Assembly (NCBI GenBank): GCA_040954595.2
Contig: CM082592.2
Span: 2,666,001-2,730,000, forward strand
DNA length: 64,000 nucleotides
Direction of reading: 5' to 3'
Source: Balanoglossus misakiensis
Lineage: Eukaryota; Hemichordata
The notes under the pieces were generated by a model. It was not told the DNA's origin and searched no databases. It saw nothing but the letters and a program-made list of their open reading frames with translations. The position numbers were made by a program, and so were the translations under genes. Of the stretch, positions 36,401-47,400 are shown piece after piece (the stretch's first letter is position 1; each line of letters starts with the position of its first letter).

Positions 36401-39400
36401 TGCTCACTTTTCAATACAAATTATTTGATTAGTGGCCACTTGCTGGACTATTCCTATGGAGTGGTAATTTACGTACAGTAGTAAACCAAACAGACAGTTG
36501 GTATTATTGCGTGTTTTAGCCAAACCTATCCAAGACATCCCTGATCTAAATATCAATCCAAATCAATGATAGGATTCCTTAGTTATGATTATCTCAAACT
36601 ATTTTTGCATAATCCCAAACACACCGTAAAATCTCGGCTTTAATTTTTTGCTACTTTCCCTTGATAATGTCATTAAAATATTTACAATCTAAGAACTTGG
36701 CTTTTTCAGTTCCAGTATTGATTAATACTTGTGACATTTAATAATTTGCGCAGATGTTAGGGTGATCATTCATCACATCACATCACATCACACCACATCA
36801 CATCCCAAAATTCAGAATTTCAGAATTCCCACTTTCCTGAAGGCGATGATTTAATTCTTGCAAGTTTCACAATCACTCTAAAATAATACTGCTGAATGGT
36901 AAGATGTGTACCTCCAATATTCTGTGGCAACACACACACTACAATCTCCATTTCACTATTAAAATTAATACAATTAAATGAAATCTGTGATTTATACTGT
37001 TAATAATCATATTTTTGTAAATTGTGATCTGACAAAGGAAAGCAACTGACCACACACTAATTATTACGGTGTGTATATTTTTAATGAAAAATGTAGCAAA
37101 TTTGGCAAAAGATAATTTATGCATACCACAAGACATGAGCAGGATGAGTGACTCATGAGTGGCAGCATCAAATCAGCCATTTTCTAATGTTTCATTTTGA
37201 ATGAATTATCTCTTCACTGTCTTTTGAGAGAGGTCAAGTAGCAAACACATATGGTGACACTGTGCAAAAAAGCAGCGTAAAAACTTTACAAGCACACACA
37301 CAAGAAGTTGTGTACATGTGTTCTTCGTATATTGATCTGACTTGACCTCTCCATAAAGAGAAGAGAAATAATCTATTCAATATGGATGGCAGAAGTGGCC
37401 TGGATCTAGTCTCAGTGTGTGTGAGCACCACAGATTATTGCAGATACAGCTGTGTGTCTCGGGTTCTATAAGTATGTCCCGTGTTGCGGATGGGCTGTAG
37501 TGAGACTTTGTGCAAAACAGTACCCTTGATATTTACAGGCTGCATACTAAAGCTTTGTCAAAAGTCTCTCCCATAATGGAATGTTGACTCACCTGGAAAT
37601 GGATATGCAAAACCAGGACCGTATCCGGGATATCCACGACCATAGGCTGCAAAGTTTGGCGGATACACGGCAAAGTCTGTTGGACAAACACGGAATTTGG
37701 TCAGCAAATTAATCCCATATTTGTGCATAAGTGGGAACCCATCCCCCCTAACACTAATCCCTCATACCAGTGTTCTACAGTTTAAAAAGTTCTCGGTGAA
37801 TATATCTACTAACACCCATTAAGCAAATAGATGATGTATGAACCATGATTCAATTGATAATGATATTTTGAACATAATGAAATAATGAATTATGGCTGAG
37901 AAATGGTGGTGATCATATTTGGCAAACCATAATACTGTAAAACGGGTTATTTTGCGACAGGAAATTTCTATCACAACTACTTACAAGTTGACAGAATCAA
38001 TTGAAGCATATCAATTTTTTTAATATCTAAAACACAAGTCTAGACTGAATACATACATACATGTACACATACATTTACATTGATGCTCCCTATGTACACA
38101 TGTCAACATCACGCTGTCGTTCCTTGTATGGTAACTTTGAACAAATCAGTTTATTTTTCATTTCACTCTGTTTCTTTTTATGAGTTGATTCTCAACACTG
38201 AAATTCCGAAAAAGGTTGAAATCTTGAAGAATGTTAAACAAATAAGCGAGAGGTTGACATGTGTTTTTGGGAGAGTGTGTGCATGGACCAGATAGACTTC
38301 TACATAGCTAATGACAGACAGACCACTGTCACTATACTATATAAAAGATTAAAGGGGATATACGGTACCATACATCCCGTAGGCTCCCCTCATAGCTGCC
38401 CTACCACGTGCAATTGCTCCCTGGAACATAACCTCCTTGGGCTGAGCTTTCTTGCATTCCACCTGCAGAGCAAACAGCAAAATTTGCAGTTAGTTCTTTG
38501 TGAGGGATACCATTCTTTTACAACACTGTCCCCAGTCAGGGCAATGTATTTACTGTAAAACAGGAAATTTTCGCAGATCAAAAGAGGCAACGCACGTTCT
38601 CGTATTTCACACAAAAAATTTTACGCGACTATTTATTTTAACGTGTTTTTGGCTCTTGCGTATTTCACGAAAATTTATTGCTTGCGAAAATATCTCGTTT
38701 TACAGTATTCCCAGACAAGTAATCAGCTGTCAACAATGACATGATGCACATTCACTAAAAAAATAATAATAACAAACAAACAAATAAATAAATAAATAAA
38801 TAACAAAACAGCTCTGCATTGATTCTTTATTCCATACAAACAAACAATTCATTTATTCCCCTGTTTGAAGCCTGTAGACATTGTTTAGTCATCTGATATG
38901 CTTCAAGGCAAGATTTTGAATAACCCCTTACATTTTAATACTCAACTTTGTTAAATTTAGTTGGATTTTATAATTAGAACTAGACAACCATTCACATCAT
39001 ACTGTGTAAATGTGAAGGGTGAAGTTTTGGTATGTGACTTAAAAATAGCTTCCATTTCTAGAAGGTAATAACAAGTCTGGCCAGCTGTTGAGTTGATTAG
39101 ATCTTGCAATGTTTGGAATGGAGAGTTGGAAACACCAGACAACATTTCATTTCTCAGTAGAACTTGAGCACACTTCCTGACATAAAATTTTTAGTGTCTT
39201 TGGGAAAGAAATGTTAAACATTTCCAGAATCCATTTGGCTTTTTTTAAAAGCATGATGTCAACACTGTTTTTAATCAAAGCTGTAATTATTTTTTCCCCT
39301 GCTGTTTGGATACTAATAAATTGGACAGATCGAAAAATCACTCATTAATACATCCTTGCCAGATATTTGACATAACTACCAAATAAATCCATGGTCTGTT

Positions 39401-42081
39401 TCAATTCATATTTACGGTAGGAATAAAATTATTTAATGAAGTACCTGCTATCTATAAGATGAAGCGTCTGATTGGTTGAATACATCCCAATCAAATATTT
39501 TGGAGAATATTTGGCCAATCACACATACACTAACTGTTGCTAATGTTTTAAATTTGCCAAATTTAAAGACACAATGCTGGTTGGTATTTCCTTTCATCAT
39601 TTGTAATTTCTCCGTTATGATAATTGACGAGCAAAAAGTGTATGTCTTCTTACAATGATGAAATAGATGTCTGCTGCAGAGAATAGCTTAGGGGAATCCA
39701 ACGTCGATAAAAGGAAAAACATCAAATGCAGCTGTTTACTAAATTCTTCTCAATCGCAGTGAATTCTCAATAGATCTTTACACATGTACATAGAAGCTCT
39801 TTCTCGATCTCTCACTATTTAAGATTTCTTTGCAAAAACTTTATATTAGACTTCCGTTATGTCAAAATATTTTTGAAAGATAAATACTTCCTCAGTTACC
39901 ATTATCTCAACACTCTGTTATATTTATTCAAGGAAATGATAAACTCTGTTCTTCTTGAAATGTTATTGATTTACTTATGACTTGTACATAAAATATTTAA
40001 TATGAGAATAAAGAGGGTTTATCTTCAGAACTCTAGTTGGAAGAAAATTTTTGAATGTAACAGGTCTCTACAGGCCGGAGCACAAATGGTGAATTACATG
40101 TACTTGTGTACAAGTTCATTCTCGTTTTACTTCTAAGATCTTTTCATCTTTGATTATCACACAAATATTAAGGAACAAACTTCAAAATACTGAAGAGACC
40201 CCTTTAAGGAGTATTCCTGATTGCTATGGAAAGTAACCATCCAGCGTCATTTAAGCATCAATGATCAAACAATTGCGTACGTTATGTACAAATATCAGAT
40301 CAATTTCTGTTCATAATTTGTTTAAATGCAAATACAAACAATGTCAATTACGAAATACATCCTTCAAACCTGACCATCCATTCAACAAACTGTCGGTCTG
40401 TGTGATACCCAATCATTTCAGCCACACAAACACATTGTAGCACTACCAATTTTTCTCCATTATTTTCACGCAGCACCCGTAGTGAGAGAGATTCTAAGCT
40501 AACACCGCATGATTGATAATGTGTCTATCAACTAATGGCAATCTTAACCTGTGACAGACTTGTAGTTATTTGATATTCTATGTGTACCGCAATCATTTCC
40601 AATGAACAACTGTCTTTGTTTTGCATGAATATCTTCAATATAATACGAACAGTTTACAATAGACTTCCCATCTCCTCATCGTATCATCCACTGATTTCGT
40701 GGACCTTAATTTTCTGATGGAAGCATCCACATTGATGACTTGTGACTCAATGATTTCAAACCACTGTCCATACTTTGTAATTTGTCACTCTTTAATCCAA
40801 AGTCAGTCTTCACAACAATGTGCTTCATTAAGTCTAGACTTTTACATTCCAGGCAACAATGTTAGACACTGATTGCGGACCATGATTCCTGCTGGGTGAT
40901 AATTCTCGGCCAATATTAAACCGGTGTTCCAGGCCCCGGCGTCTGCAAATATTTCCCCATCAACTATACACAACAAGTACAGGTCGCCCACTGTTATTCT
41001 TGCTCACAAAATACCAGGCATATTTATTCTTAGTCATTCACAGTTGTGACCAGCCGCAAAATAATTTCGACTCCAAGTCTCACGTTTCATCCGTGAAAAG
41101 CGGCTGGTCTGTTGTATCCAGTAATAACTTTTATACACTTCATGAGCACATCAAAGAATGGTAAGAGATGCTCACAGCATGCCCACAAAGCATGAAAAAT
41201 ATACTCTTACAGTGTTTCCCCTCATTGTGCTTACCTATTCTCATTGGAAAAATAGGAATATAGATTTCATGGAAAGGAAATTTTAGGCAACTATTCTCAC
41301 TAAAAAATGGAATATACATTTCACAGAAAGGAAATTTCAGACAACTATTCTCATTGAAAAAAATGGAAATATAGATTTCACAGAAAGGAAATTTCAGACA
41401 ACTATTCTCATTGAAAAAAATGGAAATATAGATTTCACAGAAAGGAAATTTCAGACAACTATTCTCATTGAAAAAAATGGAAATATAGATTTCACAGAAA
41501 GGAAATTTCAGACAACTATTTCTCCTTAAAACATGGAAATATAGATTTCATAGAAAAGAAATTTCACGCAGCTTTGTCACAAATATGAGATTATGACGCA
41601 CATAAATGTATATTGATAAATAAATTTTGCTATTAAAGCAATACGCTTTTAAGTTGGTCCAGCCTAGAAATATTTTTAAATCTCAAGAAATATTTTGTTT
41701 CTCATCGACAACAGATATACTTGTTTCAGAAATAATCTTTGTGAGGCGAAGGCTCTCATTACAATCAAACTTTCTAAACTAGAACTCAAATGGACAGAAT
41801 ATTTTATAGTTTGCTGGAATCTGGTTTATAGAGGTGCTTTTAAAATGTGTCCTGTGTGAGGGAGGCTGACGAAGGTTTTCTGTATGGAACTTTTTCCAAA
41901 CTGGGTTTAGTTTAGAAAGGTTTCACTACATGTGATGTGCTCTGATGTCATCACAACAGAATTCAAAATGTCTTGCTGAAAGATTTATTTTGACTTACCA
42001 TTTTACTGTTGATGTCATGGAAGTGAATTTCACAAATTTTATCAACTACATCTTCACTCTCAAAGGTTACGAATCCGAATC
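18394..42081 (-). CDS. msi: Musashi-family RNA-binding protein, 3' part of gene (seven exons, 5' end outside window)
   Basis: The joined coding segments are 42081-41999, 38462-38369, 37676-37593, 34154-34053, 32583-32368, 31339-31137 and 18447-18394. Every junction is GT-AG and the phases agree throughout (1, 0, 1, 1, 1, 1, 0), yielding 278 codons plus stop. The first exon carries RNP1 (GFGFVTF) and the end of RRM2. The run [11 protein letters not shown] followed by [12 protein letters not shown] is diagnostic of Musashi rather than DAZAP1 or hnRNP A/B. The remainder is the Gly/Tyr/Pro/Ala-rich tail ([38 protein letters not shown]) ending in ARNF. Known Musashi proteins bind UAG-containing 3'UTR elements to control translation in neural and germ stem cells. 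RRM1 and the first half of RRM2 must lie beyond 64,000, because no matching exon was found between 42,082 and the edge. Confidence 0.93.
21871..21887. repeat. Poly-G tract (17 bases)
   Basis: An uninterrupted G run directly follows a run of eight T. Similar long G or C runs occur at 271-286 (C), 10464-10475 (G), 30131-30142 (C, followed by 18 A), 43140-43160 (G) and 57639-57663 (C). Confidence 0.95.
23327..23370. repeat. Single-arm copy of the 23974-24069 palindrome
   Basis: GTTTTGGAAGCAAAGCGGAC continuing through AAAATACGGATAGATACTAG matches the right arm of the palindrome about 0.65 kb downstream with a single difference over 44 bases. The opposite arm is absent. Confidence 0.85.
23974..24069. 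mobile_element. Near-perfect palindrome (44-base arms, 8-base loop)
   Basis: The left arm 23974-24017 and right arm 24026-24069 are complementary at 43 of 44 positions, around the loop TTAGTCTA. The arm includes TAGCCGTATTTTGTCCGCTT. A diverged full copy lies at 42901-42982 and a single arm at 23327-23370, so it is a dispersed family. Near identity of the arms indicates recent origin or arm homogenisation. Confidence 0.85.
26349..26760. mobile_element. 412-bp element with perfect 33-bp terminal inverted repeats
   Basis: AAACTACCGTAATCACTCTA plus TCAGTTCGACCAC at 26349-26381 is exactly complementary to 26728-26760. Subterminal TTCAACCAC and TTTGACCAC words echo TTCGACCAC in the repeat. No transposase is encoded. 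Target duplication is unclear (possibly TA), so the superfamily is not assigned. Confidence 0.8.
29063..29104 (+). other. Possible plus-strand 42-nt microexon, with a further acceptor at 29206
   Basis: The segment sits between a pyrimidine-rich TTTTCTACTTTTAACAG acceptor and a perfect-looking donor TCG|GTAAGT. A second strong acceptor, TTGTTGTTTTCATTTCAG, precedes 29206, where a frame of about 50 codons runs to TAA at 29354-29356. Frame 1 of the microexon (14 codons) joins it in phase. The product is not recognised. It could be part of a nested gene or non-coding RNA inside the Musashi intron, or chance. Confidence 0.25.
31137..31339 (-). CDS. msi: Musashi exon: [13 protein letters not shown] segment
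   Basis: 203 nt, acceptor CATCGTTGCAG, donor TCG|GTAGGT. It encodes [20 protein letters not shown] and ends [11 protein letters not shown]. Exit is in phase 0. If the next intron is retained, nine more codons (VGGSYVVAY) lead to TGA at 31107-31109, an alternative C-terminus. Confidence 0.92.
31607..31726. repeat. (TATG)n microsatellite
   Basis: A long, nearly pure TATG array lies in the intron between the Musashi exons at 31137-31339 and 32368-32583. It produces spurious Tyr/Val/Cys/Met and Tyr/Ile/His/Thr frames on both strands. Confidence 0.95.
32368..32583 (-). CDS. msi: Musashi exon: Pro/Ala/Tyr-rich tail
   Basis: 216 nt between acceptor TATTTCCTAG and donor CAAG|GTTGGT. It encodes [18 protein letters not shown] and a low-complexity tail ending EYGRDYTHQ. 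Phase 1 on both sides. In Musashi proteins this tail region is disordered and contacts translation factors; the function here is by family only. Confidence 0.9.
34053..34154 (-). CDS. msi: Musashi exon: Gly/Arg-rich segment
   Basis: 102 nt, acceptor TTAACCCCAG, donor CCAG|GTACAG. It encodes an RGG-like stretch ([20 protein letters not shown]). Phase 1 in and out makes it a frame-neutral cassette; the acceptor pyrimidine tract is poor. Confidence 0.88.
36771..36804. repeat. (CATCA)n minisatellite
   Basis: Six to seven CATCA units with one CACCA variant, in the Musashi intron upstream of the 34053-34154 exon. Other short arrays: (AAAT)n at about 38785-38803, (GGAT)n at 50011-50034, (ACTC)n at about 60575-60592. 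Confidence 0.85.
37593..37676 (-). CDS. msi: Musashi exon: [10 protein letters not shown] segment
   Basis: 84 nt between acceptor TTTGTCCAACAG and donor CAG|GTGAGT. It encodes [20 protein letters not shown] and ends FAYPFPG. This resembles the conserved NFVATYGRGYPGF region of vertebrate Musashi tails. Phase 1 at both ends, so it could be skipped without breaking the frame. Confidence 0.92.
37933..37970. mobile_element. Partial copy of the TACTGTAAAAC miniature element
   Basis: TACTGTAAAACGGGTTATTT TGCGACAGGAAATTT resembles one end of the elements at 38551 and 55181. The other end was not found, so it is a solo terminus or chance similarity. Confidence 0.45.
38369..38462 (-). CDS. msi: Musashi exon: [12 protein letters not shown] linker
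   Basis: 94 nt with a strong acceptor (TTTGCTCTGCAG). It encodes [20 protein letters not shown] and an R/G/A-rich linker to GMY. The donor ATG|GTACCG is weak. Without splicing the frame reads five or six more codons and stops (GTVYPL, TAA). The phase 1 exit joins the next exon to form an Asp codon. Confidence 0.9.
38551..38707. mobile_element. Miniature inverted-repeat element, TACTGTAAAAC family, copy A
   Basis: It starts TACTGTAAAAC at 38551 and ends GTTTTACAGTA at 38707. The interior is rich in TTTTCGC and GCGAAAAT words and includes CGTATTTCACGAAAATTTATT, shared in inverted form with the 55181 copy. It lies about 90 bases upstream of a Musashi exon acceptor. Non-coding and non-autonomous. 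Confidence 0.75.
41247..41575. repeat. Tandem repeat, unit about 57 bp, nearly six copies
   Basis: The unit reads ATTTCACAGAAAGGAAATTT CAGACAACTATTCTCATTGA and AAAAAATGGAAATATAG. The three central copies are essentially identical, while the first, second and last are diverged (GGAATATAGATTTCATGG, TTTCATAGAAAAG). That pattern fits unequal exchange. It sits about 420 bases downstream, in transcript terms, of the Musashi RRM2 exon donor. Confidence 0.9.
41999..42081 (-). CDS. msi: Musashi exon: RRM2 RNP1 to end of RRM2
   Basis: 83 nt between acceptor TCTTGCAG and donor ATG|GTAAGTC. It enters in phase 1 and completes a glycine codon begun upstream. It encodes [20 protein letters not shown] and on to NSKM, which holds the RNP1 aromatic residues that stack on RNA bases. 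It leaves in phase 0. Confidence 0.95.
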
Positions 42082-42900
42082 CTGCAAGATAGAAGAAAGA
42101 TCACAATTTACTATAAAATGTTAGATTTCAGTTTCGTTCTACCAGTCATGCAACAGGCAAAGGCTCCTCCATTCACAGGTTGAGGAAACTCATAGTCTGG
42201 TACTTATAGTCTGGTACCATGGTGGCAAATTTCAGATTATACAATAAAAGGTTGGACGATTTGAAATTATTTACTGGTAATAGTGATGTGGAGAACATTC
42301 CAATGAAACTGCAATTGCAAATCAAAGTTCAAAAGAAATTCGACAAGCAATTTTTTGAGAAATAGACTTTTCAACCCGAAATAATACAAATTGCTGTTTC
42401 ACCAAAAACAATCTCAATACCAATATCCCTAGGACCATGTAGACCAAATTTCATAACATTTCAAGCATCTGCTTTGTGAAAAAAATGTTTTTGAATCAAA
42501 GATGATACAGATTAAAATAGAGCAATGTCGTGTTTTTTCTCATAATTGGTTCCAAAATATCATAATAAACACCCGTTGTATTGGACCCTGGAAACTAACT
42601 TTCAAGCTATTGAGCCAATTCAACAGACCATCCCTTGACATCATATAACCACCAAAAACTTTTGATCCCCCATAAATTGAGTCGATGACGATTACAGCCT
42701 CCTTCCAGATCTGAGTCCAAGTCAGATATGTTGTGTATCACATGTTGATACACTGTGACCCCGACGTGAACCCCGGATAACGGACATACTAAAAGGAATT
42801 GGATATTCTTTGATGGTGTCTCAGTATCCTCCAATATCTCATCATATACAAGATGCCACAGTGTAGACTGACCCAGATAGCTTTCGTGTAAACTTGAGCC

Positions 42901-42982
42901 TAGTCTAGTAATATCTGGCCATGTTTTCTTTGCTTTACTTAGTTTTGGAAGCAAAGAGACAATATACAGCTAGATAATAGAC
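42901..42982. mobile_element. Diverged copy of the 23974-24069 palindrome
   Basis: It begins TAGTCTAGTAATATCTGGCC, has the central ACTTAGTTTTGGAAGCAAAG and ends with CAGCTAGATAATAGAC. Both arms are recognisable against the 24-kb copy but differ at many positions, so this is an older insertion of the same family. Confidence 0.75.
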
Positions 42983-43839
42983 TCCTACTAGACAGGACCA
43001 AAGAACAACTGAATGAAGTGCACCTACATGTACGTCTTCCCAAAACAGATTGCTTCAAACAAAATCACTGGCATTTTTGTTCACTGTATAAGACTAGAAA
43101 CTAGCTAGTATTAGTATTACTCATAAACTGAGCAAAGATGGGGGGGGGGGGGGGGGGGGGTATTACGTTTGGTCCACAGCTCAGCCAGGCCAATTCGATT
43201 CAACTTCAAGAAGTCAAACACTTCACAGCCATGCAGTCATTATTTGGACTTCACTCCCTCTATGATCTTATTACACAGCTACTGGGGTTACCCCACTCGC
43301 AAAATATGAGGTCGCATTTCCCACGTCAGGTCATCACAAGCATCGACTGCAGCCATCACAACTGCCTTTCTTGACTTATTTCATTATCAACAAGTGTCAT
43401 CTCATGAAATCCTTATCTTCACTTGTAGTCTACACACGGTCAGCAAGATGCCAAACACAATCTCTCTAAACTGTACATGTATATACACACACTGAAGTCA
43501 GTTTATGCCAATCACATCACTTAAACTGTTCATCTACACATATTGCCTGTACTTAACCTACTTGTTTCATCCAAATCATTTACATCTTCTTCCAAAACAA
43601 CAAAAAACCCGAGACTCACTTGCAATGACAGCAAAGGTTAGAGGCTACCGTAAGATGAATATCCCTCATTTCTATCAGTTACAACATGTCATGGTTAAAT
43701 GCTTAAATCATATTCACGTGCTTATCAATTCCAGTACACAGATCTGCTGTACAATAGATGGCTCTAGAACATTTGTAAGAAAGACCCGGGGATAAGAGTC
43801 AACTTGAATTATTTGACATCATCTCATCATCAAAATTAC

Positions 43840-43906
43840 AGTTTAATATTCCCAGAAAAAATCATTCATCAGGTGTAATCTAGCTTGTTCTGGGAATATT
43901 AAATTA
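43840..43906. repeat. Short inverted repeat (hairpin-forming)
   Basis: AGTTTAATATTCCCAGA and TCTGGGAATATTAAATT are complementary over about 15 bases and are separated by about 33 bases. It may be a small miniature element or isolated hairpin. Confidence 0.5.
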
Positions 43907-44144
43907 TAATCAGGCCCCAAAATAAAGATATTTCTGTTTAACTTTCGTTGAATTAACTCCATGTGTTGAGGATTTTGGCACTTTAGTATGTCAACTCGCA
44001 TTCTCCGAGTAAGTGGTGTGTTGTGGGTAGGATATTACACTTAGATTAATACACGTTTGAAGAACAGAAAATATGAAAAGTACCTGGCTGTCTTCAACAT
44101 TTATATGTGCATGTGATTTCAGACACAGTGACGTGAACACTCAC

Positions 44145-44470
44145 CAGATGCTGCACTTTTTTTGAGTTTGCTCTATTTCTGATCTTTCTGAATTAACGCA
44201 AACATCGCTTTCAATTAGACATCGATCAGAATTAATCTCTCCACCACTAGAAATTGCAATCATTTTCGCAGTTTTGATTATTGGTACATCTGTTCCTCTT
44301 TGAACACAATGCCGATCTATTTGCTGAATCTCTGAACATCCTCTGTTTGCCGAATTTTTGAACATATGTATCGTAACATTCAAAACAGACACCGACGTTA
44401 GATTTGGATTAAGAGATTCTTTTGAAATCAGCATCTGTTCTGAATGACAGCCTCCACTGAACGTAATCAT
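44145..44470 (-). other. Minus-strand ATG frame ending at a consensus donor
   Basis: ATG at 44468-44470 opens 108 codons with a Cys/Ser/Ile-rich translation (MITFSGGCHSEQMLISKE onward) that runs directly into CTG|GTGAGT, a good 5' splice site. It lies upstream of the Musashi RRM2 exon on the same strand. The donor phase (two bases of a codon) does not match the phase required by the 42081 acceptor, so it is not an alternative Musashi start by direct splicing. No known domain. Confidence 0.2.
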
Positions 44471-47400
44471 TTTTCTGCGTGGCCAACAATGTTATATCTG
44501 CAACACATCGCTTTTCCAAGACTCAGCGCAAATCGCCAACCTAGTTGCACTGCTATAACATAGCATTGAGAGAAGACGGCATTAAAAGATGCAAAAATAA
44601 TCAACGCTAGTGCATTTCGAAACAAAACAAGAAAAGCATTCTGCAGAAAATGAGTGATGGGGAAATGAGTCCCACTTCAAGTTTAGAAGTTTTTCTGAGG
44701 TTCATGCACTTCCCAAATGGCTGGTGGTGATATAAACTGTTCTGAGCACTTAAATGCAAATGTGCAACCACAGAAAACTAGTTGTGCTGGATGACTGTCA
44801 TCTACCATGTTTGAAATTCAGTAATGGGTGAGCAGATCACAAGTTGGTTGAAATTTGTTTCTCAATTCCCACAGAAATACTCAAAGAGTGAAACCAGTGA
44901 ACCAAGAGGTATCAAATGTGTGAGTAAACCAGTTAGCGTTAGTTCTTGCACACTTTTTATGAGATATAATCATAGACAGTCTCGTTTCTCCTCTCCTTGT
45001 TATAACTAGAGGTGGAAATGTGAAGATCTTACTTCCAGTTCCAGGAATTTTGCAGTAATTAGATTCTCGTGAACATTTGTCACACCTGAAGGTGTTTAAT
45101 CTTCCACTCTGAATCTGAGGGAGGTTTTGTCAGACTGGAATCCTGCGGAAAAAACCTCTAATTTGAAAGAGAACTGTTGTTGCCACGACGAATGATGAGT
45201 CTCTGTGTGGGGGATGGCAGTGACATGCAAGAATTAAACCTCGGGGATGATGTCATGGAATCTTCACACAGATCACACAATCTTGCAATATTTGACAGAT
45301 GCTTGCATTATAGATTCAATCAAGTATTGATTTTCCAGTGTTCCAGACATGTAGGCAAGGATACCTTCAAACTCCAATCAATATTTCATGCAGGACTTAT
45401 GGATAAGCTGTCACACAACTGACTATTATTAATCCAAAAATAACAATGATTTAGCCTCTACTGGTAAGTTTGGAGGCAGTATTAAAAAGATGGACACATA
45501 ATTGGAATGTGTTTTGACTAGTTTTTCACCACTGCAATGAGATCTTCAAGTTATTGACCTTCAGCTGAGTTCATCATCAGCATCAAAGTGGTCAAGAAAT
45601 CATTGTTTCTGTCAATTCCATTGATCTAGTACACAAACTAAATACACACTTCCACATAACTTGCAAATATAGAATAAACTCCATGACAAAGTATTAATAT
45701 TCCTTACTACACAGCTAAACAGGACATTACGACACATACTGCCATAACCAGTATCTACGGGATTTCAATCTTACAATATGGATGCCAATTCATTCCCATT
45801 TATTTACTTAGTCGCAAATGTTGTTCACTTTGATTTCATGGCAGACAGATCTTCGTACATCAAATTTTCATCATGTGATGATGTTATACATACAAACATC
45901 TGATAAAGAAAGGTCCAAGGATACACACAAAATACAGTCATGTATAGACAAGAGCTTGTCTCAGGCTCATCCAATACTCGACTCTAGAGTTTTTGTCCAT
46001 ACAAAGACTGTATTTTGTCAATAAGCGTATTTTGTTGAGTAACTTGAATAACTATGATAAAAATCTTTGGTTAACCACCACAGTGAATTGTGGGATATGT
46101 TCATTTCCTGTTCCTGCTACACCATGATAAAATTCCTTTCTACAAAGTCACTTGCTTCCTTTGATAATTCACATTTTGCGGTTATCTATGCAAATTTCTA
46201 GATGTCCGGGTCCCAGATAGTAGCCATCTCTATCAGATTCACTTTGTGAAAAGTTGAATATTTCATCAACCGACTGCAGTGTATAACAGACATTATGGTT
46301 CACGAGATTTGCTGTGTGTTTTCACACTGAACTGTGTGTCTCTTGCTAATAATGAGCGACTTTTGGCTCCTGGTTAAACTTTAATGTATTAACAATATTG
46401 CCAATAAACACCTCATAAGACAAGTTGTTATTGTGATTTGTGATGGACAGCAGCGCTATTTTACTAATGAATTGCCTCCATCCAGGTGACTAACTTTCAT
46501 GGTACAGTGTGTTCAATAAAGCTTTCTTCTGAATTCACAGATAAACCTGGCTCTCAGTTTCTCATTTCCAAATGTAGCCTTTTATCTGCAAGTTGTGCCT
46601 TAGGCCCTAATGACATCAATACTGAAGGATTGTTTCAAACAACACTTTTACAATAATAACAATAATCCGAAATAAGTTGATACAATACCACATATTACTA
46701 AGTACTAAATCTCCACTTTGTGTGAAATTTTCATTGTACCTGGTATCAGAATTAGCTGTCAACATTAAAAAATATTGTTAAATATTAAATCAGATTTCAT
46801 ACATTCTTATATAGAATGACTCTCTGATTGTGTTGTCTGATACATTTCAGCATGGGGTTGTGTTGACGTAATAAGTGGCCATTTTGTAAATGTTGATCTC
46901 ACATGTAGTTCCCTGAATTTGTCAATTCAAAGAAAGATTTAAAGTTGAGTATTACAGCCAAAGTCATGTTTCTATCAAACTTTACACATTGATTCATTTG
47001 TTTGTTTGTGAATACAGTTGTAATAACAGAAGTGAATGTTACAAAGGCATTGAAACTGGAAAATAAGTTTCAAGACAGAATATCATATTAAGTATTTTAG
47101 TTTCTCCATGGGCAGAATAGACATTTTATATGCTAAGTACTCCTTCTAATAGCAAATGATTACATTTCTATGGCTTCCCCTTAAGAAACGTAAACACACA
47201 AAACTGAGGCTATTTTTGATTGTTGCCACGGCAACATGTTTAAACCCTTGAGGAGAGATTGATTTATACAATTTGCATAATGGCTCAATTGTGTACTTGA
47301 AAACCCTGATGTGTATAGGCCTTTCCATTAACACTCGGCAATATTCAACATTGCTTTGGATATCAGAAATACCATCAATATCACATGCAGTGGAATTGCT

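Noticed and set aside
36771-36804. CRISPR-like repeat array
   Set aside because: It is a simple (CATCA)n run without spacers, and the DNA is animal.
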